A stretch of DNA of 6,203 nucleotides from CAZXDS01 sp964639525 (lineage in GTDB: Bacteria; Bacteroidota; Ignavibacteria; Ignavibacteriales; Melioribacteraceae), in NCBI GenBank assembly GCA_964639525.1, contig CAZXDS010000196.1, positions 1 to 6,203 on the forward strand. The letters run 5' to 3'. Each line of letters starts with the position of its first letter. Within the stretch, counting starts at the first letter, position 1. The notes under the pieces were generated by a model. The model did not search any database and had not been told where the DNA came from. It saw only the letters and a program-made list of their open reading frames with translations. The position numbers and the translations under genes are program-made. Positions 1-4,865 of this stretch are shown here, in pieces.

Positions 1-130
1 GTGCAGCAAACTCACCTTCAAAATGTGTGATTGCAAAGCTCTTTCCCATCGCCGTTACTGTTTTTGTTCTGCCTTCGGGTAAATCAGCTACTTCCGCAAC
101 CTTAAACCATTTCAATTTTTCTCCATCCAT
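1..130 (-). CDS. Rieske [2Fe-2S] domain protein, N-terminal fragment cut by window edge
   Basis: The minus strand is open from an ATG at 130-128 to the window edge and gives 43 residues, starting MDGEKLKWFKVAEVADLPEG and continuing through a TVTAMGKSFAITHFEGEF stretch. This is the typical beginning of a Rieske ferredoxin-like domain: an entry strand with W-x-K-V-A, then L-P-E-G, then a strand ending in a phenylalanine/glycine turn just before the first cluster-binding box. The CxH and CxxH boxes that would prove it lie beyond position 1. A good ribosome binding site (AGGT, 140-137) sits 6 nt before the ATG. The gene follows the Rieske/glutamate-synthase fusion gene by 48 bp on the same strand with no terminator between them, so co-transcription is likely. 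It could be a stand-alone Rieske ferredoxin or the front of a larger Rieske-fused enzyme; as I recall, Rieske domains with this kind of N-terminus also occur fused to thiamine-diphosphate enzymes. The fragment cannot decide this. Confidence 0.8.
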   Translation of the reverse strand, partial: MDGEKLKWFKVAEVADLPEGRTKTVTAMGKSFAITHFEGEFAA

Positions 131-178
131 TTTTGTACCTCAAAATTCTTAATTAAGTATAAATTAAATATCGTGCTA

Positions 179-1795
179 TTAAAATATTCCACCATATTTC
201 ACACCCGATAATTCAGCAATTTCTTTTTTAAATGTAGTTAGATCGTTAATATTAAATTTATTAAAATGATTATGCCCGCAGGCTCGTGATAGAACTTCCA
301 TTAATTCTTTGGTAGCAAGTAAATAGTTTTTAAGCTGATTTGCAGATTGCTCTATTTGAATTCGTGAGCGTAAACTTTCCTTTTGAGAAGCAATTCCCAC
401 TGGACAATTATTAGTATGGCAAGCTCTCATTGCCAAACAGCCGATTGCCTGTAAAGCTGAATTTGAAATTGCAATTCCATCTGCACCAAGTGCTAAAGCT
501 TTAACAAAATCCGACTCCGTTCTTAATCCCCCTGTAATAATAAGTGTTACATCCGTAATTCCTTTTTTGTCAAGATGTTTCCTTGCACGAGCAAGTGCCG
601 GAATTGTGGGAACTGAGATATTATTTTTAAAGATGTTCGGAGCAGCTCCGGTTCCTCCGCCGCGACCATCGAGAATTATGTAATCTACTCCAACAGCTAA
701 TGCAAAATCAATATCATTTTCAATATGCTGTGCGGACAACTTGAACCCAATTGGAATTCCGCCGGAAACTTCCCTTACTTGGTCTGCAACTTTTTGGTAA
801 TCTTCAACGGAACTCAATTCCTTAAACGCTGCGGGACTGATTGCAGGTTCTCCTTCATTTAAGCCGCGAACCACCGCAATTTTACCTTTTACCTTGCTGC
901 CGGGCAAATGTCCGCCTGTTCCGGTTTTTGCACCCTGTCCCGATTTGAAATGGAATGCCTGAACTTTTTTCACTTTATTAATATCCCAACCGAATTTCCC
1001 TGATGCCAATTCATAAAAATATTTTGAATTGGCTTCTTGTTCTTCCGGCAACATTCCACCTTCTCCGGAACAAATTCCGGTTCCGGCTAATTCAGCACCT
1101 TTTGCGAGAGATATTTTTGCTTCTTCGCTCAAGGCTCCGTAACTCATATCGCTTATAAAAATGGGGATATCGAGTTTTAAAGGTTTCTTGGCTTTTGGTC
1201 CAATAATAAGTTCAGTTCCTACTTCAGCATTATCATCTAAAGGTTTAACAGCAAGCTGTGCAGTTACAATTTGAATATCATTCCAAAGAGGCAATTCTGT
1301 TAAGGGTACTCCCATCGCAGAAACTTCACCGTGATGCCCCCAATTTTTCAGCCCGTTTTTTGCAAGTGATTGAATGTAATTATTATGAGGTTCTTCCGGA
1401 GTGCCGTGAATATCGGCATATAAACCGAGATATGAATCACGATAATATGGCTGCGGGTTTTCTGATAGCCACTCAAGAATTTCATATTTGTCGGCATAAA
1501 CCGCATCATTTTCTTTATCAATAAATGAAGTGAATTTTTTAAGTTTTTCATCATTATTGTATTCACTTACACCTGTGTCAACCCTGTAATCCCAAAAATG
1601 CACACCGCAAATTAAATTATCACCATCAACATAGCCATCTGATAATAATGCACCGCGATGAAGACACCGCCCGTACAACACTGAGACTTCATCATCATAT
1701 TTAACAACTACCAAATCAACACCAAGAACCAATGAATACATCGGAACTCTATCTTCCAATTCACTTAATTTTGCAATCCTAATTTTTTTATCCAT
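179..1795 (-). CDS. Rieske [2Fe-2S] domain fused to FMN-binding glutamate synthase-like domain
   Basis: The 538-residue protein has two parts. Residues 1-105 are a Rieske domain with C44-L-H46 and C63-G-V-H66, the four ligands of a [2Fe-2S] cluster; the first box reads CLHRGA, as in oxygenase-type Rieske proteins. Residues about 150-510 match the synthase (Glu_synthase, GltB central) domain: SGEGG at 243-247, KSGQGAKTGTGGHLPGSKV at 284-302, ISPAAF at 319-324, the GFKLSA strand at 350-355, DGRGGGTGAAP at 376-386, GGLRT at 422-426, and C453/C459/C464 in the CX5CX4C spacing of the glutamate synthase [3Fe-4S] cluster. There is no N-terminal glutaminase domain with a catalytic Cys and no C-terminal GXGXG domain, so ammonia cannot be made from glutamine by this chain. 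Known relatives are called 'FMN-binding glutamate synthase family'; the true substrate is unknown. The Rieske domain probably passes electrons to or from the Fe-S/FMN centre in the cytoplasm (inference). The start is supported by AGGA 9 nt upstream. It is probably the first gene of a unit with the Rieske protein downstream. Confidence 0.93.
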   Translation of the reverse strand: MDKKIRIAKLSELEDRVPMYSLVLGVDLVVVKYDDEVSVLYGRCLHRGALLSDGYVDGDNLICGVHFWDYRVDTGVSEYNNDEKLKKFTSFIDKENDAVYADKYEILEWLSENPQPYYRDSYLGLYADIHGTPEEPHNNYIQSLAKNGLKNWGHHGEVSAMGVPLTELPLWNDIQIVTAQLAVKPLDDNAEVGTELIIGPKAKKPLKLDIPIFISDMSYGALSEEAKISLAKGAELAGTGICSGEGGMLPEEQEANSKYFYELASGKFGWDINKVKKVQAFHFKSGQGAKTGTGGHLPGSKVKGKIAVVRGLNEGEPAISPAAFKELSSVEDYQKVADQVREVSGGIPIGFKLSAQHIENDIDFALAVGVDYIILDGRGGGTGAAPNIFKNNISVPTIPALARARKHLDKKGITDVTLIITGGLRTESDFVKALALGADGIAISNSALQAIGCLAMRACHTNNCPVGIASQKESLRSRIQIEQSANQLKNYLLATKELMEVLSRACGHNHFNKFNINDLTTFKKEIAELSGVKYGGIF

Positions 1796-1829
1796 TCTTT
1801 TTTATCCTACTATTTTTTGTTGTTTTGTT

Positions 1830-1859
1830 CAATTTAATTAAATTAATTAGTTTATCAAA
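1830..1859 (-). promoter_or_regulatory. Candidate Bacteroidota-type promoter for the Rieske/FMN gene
   Basis: Read on the minus strand, TTTG (1859-1856) is followed after 19 nt by TAAATTG (1836-1830). This resembles the Bacteroidota sigma-A pattern TTTG / TAnnTTTG, but with one T missing from the -7 box. It would give a 5' leader of roughly 30 nt before the ATG at 1795. The region is very AT-rich, so a chance match is quite possible. Confidence 0.25.
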
Positions 1860-1891
1860 TAATCAATTTTACGAAATTAAAGAGCATATTT

Positions 1892-1920
1892 TTGAAAATT
1901 TAACTGAATAAAGGTATTGT
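1892..1920 (+). promoter_or_regulatory. Candidate sigma70-like promoter for the temptin-like gene
   Basis: TTGAAA (1892-1897) and TATTGT (1915-1920) are separated by 17 nt, matching 5 of 6 and 4 of 6 positions of the classical -35 and -10 boxes. The implied leader is about 100 nt. Related phyla often use a different promoter consensus, so this is only a candidate. Confidence 0.2.
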
Positions 1921-2023
1921 TTGTAATGAATCAAAGTGTAATGTAACCGATAATTAATATTTTTTCAATCAAATATATTTCTAACAGTAAAAATTACAAT
2001 CAATTTGGAAAGGGCATAATATC

Positions 2024-2692
2024 ATGAAAAAGTCAACAACAATTTTAATATACTTCTTTGGTTTTTCAGTATTGGCTATTTTAATAGCACGGGGGTTTAG
2101 ACCGGGAGAAATCCCTAACGGATTTACAAATACTTGTGCTAACTGCCATATTAATCCTGCAGGCGGCGGACCACGAAACGTTTTCGGACAAGAAGTGGAA
2201 GCTAACTTCTTATCTGTACCGGGTTCTCAAGGACATGTTCTATGGGGACCTGATTTAGCGGGTTTGGACAGTGATGGTGATGGAAGAACAAACGGAGAGG
2301 AATTACAAGACCCGAACGGAACTTGGAAAATAGGCGATCCTCCTCCCGGCGATCCAAATTTAGTTACACTTCCCGGTGTACCTGATGTTACCGGAGTTGA
2401 TGAAATAACTCCGCTGCGATTTGCTCTTGCGCAAAATTATCCTAATCCGTTTAACCCGAGCACAACTATTGAATTTAATATTCCGAATGCATCTTTTGTT
2501 TCGTTAAAAGTATATGATGCCGCAGGTAAAGAAATTAGAACGCTTGTGAACACAAACAAATCTGCAGGGCTAAACACAGTTGTTTGGAATGGTAAAAATA
2601 ATTCCGGTCGTAGTGTTGCAAGCGGAATGTTTTTCTATAGACTATCTGCCGGAAAAAATGTTGCTGTAAATAAAATGATACTCTTAAAATAA
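2024..2692 (+). CDS. Secreted temptin-like protein with one CXXCH motif and type IX (type A) sorting domain
   Basis: The 222-residue protein begins with a Sec-type signal or anchor (KK at 2-3, hydrophobic stretch 5-22). Residues 35-103 hold T-C38-A-N-C41-H42, a single CXXCH that could bind one c-type haem, then AGGGPRNVFG at 46-55, a W at 74, DSDGDGRTNGEE at 82-93 (an EF-hand/thrombospondin-3-like calcium loop), and DPNGTW at 96-101. The order H-x-N-x-AGGGPRN-x-FG ... DSDGDGxTNGxEL-x-DP ... W matches, from memory, the domain of temptin, a sea-hare pheromone protein with many bacterial homologues. After a proline-rich linker (104-118), residues 134-222 are a type IX secretion sorting domain: FALAQNYPNPFNPSTTIEF, VYDAAGKEIRTLV, GMFFYRLSAG and a final K-M-I-L-L-K. 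The expected path is Sec export, then type IX secretion to the cell surface. The role is unknown: monohaem cytochrome, calcium-binding adhesin or enzyme cofactor carrier. It stands alone, divergent from the redox pair, with RBS GGAAAGGG 9 nt before the ATG. Confidence 0.93.
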   Translation: MKKSTTILIYFFGFSVLAILIARGFRPGEIPNGFTNTCANCHINPAGGGPRNVFGQEVEANFLSVPGSQGHVLWGPDLAGLDSDGDGRTNGEELQDPNGTWKIGDPPPGDPNLVTLPGVPDVTGVDEITPLRFALAQNYPNPFNPSTTIEFNIPNASFVSLKVYDAAGKEIRTLVNTNKSAGLNTVVWNGKNNSGRSVASGMFFYRLSAGKNVAVNKMILLK

Positions 2693-2715
2693 TAGTTTTA
2701 AGAGATAAATTTTTT
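2681..2715 (+). terminator. Rho-independent terminator overlapping the stop codon
   Basis: A perfect 9-bp stem, CTCTTAAAA (2681-2689) and TTTTAAGAG (2696-2704), encloses a 6-nt loop, TAATAG, and is followed by a T run at 2710-2715. The left arm encodes the last three residues (L-L-K), and the TAA stop is the start of the loop. The stem is mostly A-T, so it may be weak. Confidence 0.65.
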
Positions 2716-2958
2716 AGTATTATTTCTTTAGAATTTAAATAATATGATAAGTGCGAACCGCCGGCTAATCTTGTCCATTCTTTTGGTATTTATGGCTACG
2801 TTCTATTTAGAACAACAAATTCTCATATTTATAACAGATTGAACATACAAAAAACAGAATAATGAATCTGTTCTACAAATTGTAACGTAGATTATCTGAT
2901 GTCGGCAATGCTTTCAACGTAAAAAATATTGGAAAAAATCTTAAAATGTAGATGTGGA
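2716..2958. other. Gene-free spacer after the temptin-like gene
   Basis: I find no ORF with a ribosome binding site or a recognisable protein in this stretch. It contains the nested inverted repeats listed at 2796-2890 and otherwise unremarkable AT-rich sequence. It could be decayed mobile or repeat DNA. Confidence 0.6.
2796..2890. repeat. Nested short inverted repeats (possible decayed palindromic element)
   Basis: CTACGTT (2796-2802) is inverted as AACGTAG (2884-2890). Inside them AACAGATT (2833-2840) is inverted as AATCTGTT (2865-2872), and GTTCTA / TAGAAC (2800-2805 / 2808-2813) forms a small hairpin. The arms nest symmetrically, like the better-preserved elements that follow, but they are short and could be partly chance in AT-rich DNA. 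Confidence 0.4.
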
Positions 2959-2989
2959 GAGAGCCATTATTATTTTTCTATTTTTAGAC

Positions 2990-3150
2990 CCGTTGCATAA
3001 AGAGACTGTGTTAAAAACGCTAAAACCGTTGTAACAGACCCGTATCGGGAAACGGTTACGCTAACTGCTTGATTTTAAGTCATATTCCCACGATTAAAAT
3101 CGTGGGTTAATAAAATTTTTGACTTTTCACACAGTCTCTAAATGCAACGG
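2990..3150. repeat. 161-bp MITE/REP-like element with AGAGACTGTGT terminal repeats
   Basis: The ends are imperfect inverted repeats: CCGTTGCAT plus AGAGACTGTGT plus an A-rich tail on the left (2990-3017) and the inverse ending ACACAGTCTCT-AA-ATGCAACGG on the right (to 3150), with about 24 of 28 positions matching. Inside are two hairpins. The first pairs AACCGTT (3024-3030) with AACGGTT (3051-3057) and carries an inner CCCG/CGGG stem. The second is CCCACGATT / AATCGTGGG (3087-3095 / 3098-3106) with an AA loop, followed by GGTTAATAAAA. No transposase is encoded, so it would be non-autonomous. The AGAGACTGTGTnAAAA end resembles insertion-sequence termini. I see no clear target-site duplication. 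It could equally be two nested elements, the inner one bounded at 3001 and 3139. Confidence 0.65.
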
Positions 3151-3153
3151 CAA

Positions 3154-3197
3154 TTACCGTCTCTTTTCCGAAGGAGCCTTTGGAAAAGAGACGGTAA
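3154..3197. repeat. Long near-perfect hairpin (16-bp stem plus inner extension)
   Basis: TTACCGTCTCTTTTCC (3154-3169) pairs perfectly with GGAAAAGAGACGGTAA (3182-3197). Past one G/T position (3170/3181; a G-U pair in RNA), AAGG/CCTT continues the stem. Neither side carries a strong T run, so it is not a standard terminator, although it lies between the convergent temptin-like and permease genes and could slow transcription from either side. Confidence 0.75.
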
Positions 3198-3235
3198 AAT
3201 ATTTACTTGGGACAAAATGGCTCTCGCTACAATTT

Positions 3236-3357
3236 TGAGTCCACTCTAAAAAGCCCCAAAACGGACTAAAGTCCGTTTGGGGAAGTTCGTTTTTAGTCTG
3301 TTTCCCCACGACTGAAGTCGTGGGTTAGTAAAAATATTACTTTTTAGAATGGACTCA
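3236..3357. repeat. 122-bp MITE/REP-like element, complete copy
   Basis: The terminal inverted repeats are TGAGTCCACTCTAAAAAG (3236-3253) and CTTTTTAGAATGGACTCA (3340-3357), matching at 17 of 18 positions. Inside are a hairpin with arms from CCCCAAAACGGACT to AGTCCGTTTGGGG (3254-3282; one extra A on the left) and a second hairpin, CCCACGACT / AGTCGTGGG with a GA loop (3305-3324), followed by TTAGTAAAA. There is no coding capacity. A second copy starts at 6155 with 49 of 50 bases the same, which shows a dispersed repeat. The GGACTnnAGTCC-type cores resemble repeats mobilised by REP-associated tyrosine transposases, while the terminal repeats resemble MITE ends; the mobilising enzyme is not in this window. 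Confidence 0.85.
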
Positions 3358-3400
3358 TAAATAAAATCACATACATATACAAGTTTAAAATTGGTTTTCG

Positions 3401-3412
3401 GAGTGGACTCAA
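3401..3412. repeat. Orphan terminal repeat of the 122-bp element family
   Basis: GAGTGGACTCAA is the exact inverse of TTGAGTCCACTC at the left end of the 122-bp element (3235-3246). On its inner side GGTTTTCG parallels the A-rich tail of the known ends in inverse. It lies 44 bp past the element's right end and may be the remaining terminus of an older, larger element sharing the left end. Confidence 0.6.
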
Positions 3413-3560
3413 TTTTCAATGTTATCTTAAAAGCTTAGTTCTATTATCAAATGCCTTGTGTTAGAGAAAAATAGTTTAACTTCTAATCTAACCGTTCCTT
3501 TTCTGTTGGCTGCTTAAATTGCATCTGTACGAACTTTTTCTTGTTCAGATGAACTGATTA
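3413..3560. other. Gene-free spacer between repeat cluster and permease gene
   Basis: No ORF, RNA gene or clear terminator is visible. Just past the permease stop, read on the minus strand, there is a weak GTTCA/TGAAC hairpin (near 3545-3556) without a T run. Confidence 0.5.
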
Positions 3561-4787
3561 TCATTCATATCTTAATGCATCTATCGGATCAAGATTTGAA
3601 GCTTTTACCGCAGGATAAACACCAAACAAAATGCCAACAAATGTTGTAACTGCTAAACCTATAAGTATCCAATCAATAGGGACAACAATAGAAACCCCAA
3701 GTTGAACTGCGACTAAATTTCCCCCGATAAGTCCAAGTAGAATTCCAATAATTCCTCCAATTTGACTAAGAACAATTGCCTCAATTACAAATTGTGAACG
3801 AATCATTGCTTTACGAGCGCCTATAGCTTTGCGAATTCCTATTTCTTTTGTTCTTTCGGTAACACTGACCAGCATTATATTCATAATTCCAATTCCGGCA
3901 GATATAAGTGAAATAAATGCGATTATACCGGCACCGAGTTTGAAATATTTGGTTAAATCATTAAACTGACCGATTAACTGATCATTTGTTACAATTTCAA
4001 AGTCATTATCTTGTCCCGGAGGAACTTTACGAATGGCACGCAATGCACCGATAACTTCGGACTTTACTGCTTCTAAATCCGTGTTATCGTCGCTCATTAC
4101 AGTTATCGAAGCACTTCTTCTATCACCATAAACCTTTGTAAATAAGCTAAGTGGAACTACTACAAAATTATCTTGAGACCTTCCAAGTACACTCCCCTTT
4201 TTTTCAAAAACTCCAATAACTTCGAGTTTCATAGCATCAATATGAATTTTCATTCCAATTGGATTTATTGGTCCAAAAACACTTTTTACAATATCCGAAC
4301 CAAGTATACAAACGGCTCGCGAATTAGAAAAATCTTGCGCCGAAAAATTCCTACCATAATCAATTGCCCTATCATCGGTTTTTAATTGATCAATATTCAG
4401 CCCGACAAGAGATACATCAGGATTTGTTTTATTTTCACCAAATTTAACAGTTCTTCCATTTTTACTAAGCTGCAAACCAATTGCAGAGGGCAATGTTGTC
4501 ATCTTCTTTAATTTTTTGCCTATTTCTATAGTTAAATCTTTTCTGTTTCTATATCTGCGATGGCTGCCCGGTCCAATATTTATTGCAGGATATTTTTGAA
4601 TTATAAAATTATTTGTTCCGATTGAATTAAATGTGTCTTCAACACTTTTTTGAACACCGCTAATGGCAGTCATTACAATAATTATTGAAAACAATCCGAT
4701 TGATATTCCAATAAGTGTAAGAATTGATCTTAATTTATTCGATCTTAACGAATCCAATGCCATTAAAATACTTTCTTTTATCTGCAT
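3561..4787 (-). CDS. MacB/FtsX-type ABC transporter permease (second of pair)
   Basis: This is a 408-residue inner-membrane permease subunit. The reading frame is open back to a TTG at 4805, but the ATG at 4787-4785 is the better start, because GGAG (4798-4795) lies 7 nt before it and would fall inside the longer version. Residues about 20-43 form TM1, followed by a large periplasmic domain of the MacB_PCD type (about 45-280). TM2 (about 283-307), TM3 (333-357) and TM4 (370-394) form the FtsX domain. The conserved loop after TM2 reads SVTERTKEIGIRKAIGA, the signature of MacB-like permeases, and the chain ends DALRYE. There is no Walker A or LSGGQ, so the ATPase is a separate protein, unlike fused E. 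coli MacB. MacB-type systems export peptides, lipoproteins, toxins or drugs by mechanotransmission; the substrate here is unknown. It follows its paralogue by 78 bp and is probably co-transcribed with it. Confidence 0.95.
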   Translation of the reverse strand: MQIKESILMALDSLRSNKLRSILTLIGISIGLFSIIIVMTAISGVQKSVEDTFNSIGTNNFIIQKYPAINIGPGSHRRYRNRKDLTIEIGKKLKKMTTLPSAIGLQLSKNGRTVKFGENKTNPDVSLVGLNIDQLKTDDRAIDYGRNFSAQDFSNSRAVCILGSDIVKSVFGPINPIGMKIHIDAMKLEVIGVFEKKGSVLGRSQDNFVVVPLSLFTKVYGDRRSASITVMSDDNTDLEAVKSEVIGALRAIRKVPPGQDNDFEIVTNDQLIGQFNDLTKYFKLGAGIIAFISLISAGIGIMNIMLVSVTERTKEIGIRKAIGARKAMIRSQFVIEAIVLSQIGGIIGILLGLIGGNLVAVQLGVSIVVPIDWILIGLAVTTFVGILFGVYPAVKASNLDPIDALRYE

Positions 4788-4865
4788 AAATAATCTCCAA
4801 CACAATAACTAAAAAATAACGGGTACAAAGTTTGTCCGATTATTAAAGTACTAATCTTTTTTGTT
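4788..4865 (-). other. Short intergenic gap within the permease pair
   Basis: This is a 78-bp AT-rich gap between the upstream permease stop (4866) and the downstream permease ATG. No terminator hairpin is apparent, which fits a two-gene operon. It contains the GGAG ribosome binding site of the second permease at 4798-4795. Confidence 0.6.

Larger units (their letters stand above)
1796..2023. other. Divergent intergenic region (228 bp)
   Basis: This AT-rich spacer separates the minus-strand Rieske/glutamate synthase-like gene from the plus-strand temptin-like gene, so it should hold both promoters. I see no ORF, no convincing operator dyad and no RNA gene. Two weak promoter candidates are listed separately. 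A clear purine-rich ribosome binding site, GGAAAGGG at 2007-2014, lies 9 nt before the ATG at 2024. Confidence 0.7.
2959..3225. repeat. Outer inverted-repeat pair enclosing a palindromic element cluster
   Basis: GAGAGCCATT (2959-2968) is perfectly inverted as AATGGCTCTC (3216-3225). The pair encloses the 161-bp element and the long hairpin at 3154-3197. It may be the ends of an older element into which the inner parts were inserted, or the base of one large cruciform or RNA fold. Confidence 0.55.

Noticed and set aside
1258..1566. Open frames on both strands inside the Rieske/glutamate synthase-like gene
   Set aside because: They overlap a well-supported gene with conserved motifs, have no plausible ribosome binding site and encode no recognisable protein.
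179..1795. Canonical glutamate synthase large subunit (gltB)
   Set aside because: The chain is about a third of the usual length, lacks the N-terminal glutaminase and C-terminal GXGXG domains, and carries a Rieske domain instead.
2000..2007. Bacteroidota -7 box (TCAATTTG) close to the temptin-like gene
   Set aside because: It would put the transcript start about 10 nt before the ATG and remove most of the clear GGAAAGGG ribosome binding site from the mRNA.
3021..3110. tRNA or other structured RNA gene
   Set aside because: The hairpins do not form a cloverleaf and have no anticodon-arm or GTTCGA-type arm. The hairpin at 3087-3106 has a close relative at 3305-3324, which fits a repeat module better.
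2990..3357. Intact insertion sequence
   Set aside because: There are terminal inverted repeats but no transposase frame between them, and the units are only 122-161 bp long.
2959..3412. CRISPR array
   Set aside because: The repeats are inverted rather than direct, of different lengths, and not separated by regular spacers; no cas gene is present.
4173..4385. 70-codon plus-strand open frame antisense to the second permease
   Set aside because: It is a shadow of the permease gene; its composition is rich in N, S and F, as expected of antisense translation, with no domain.
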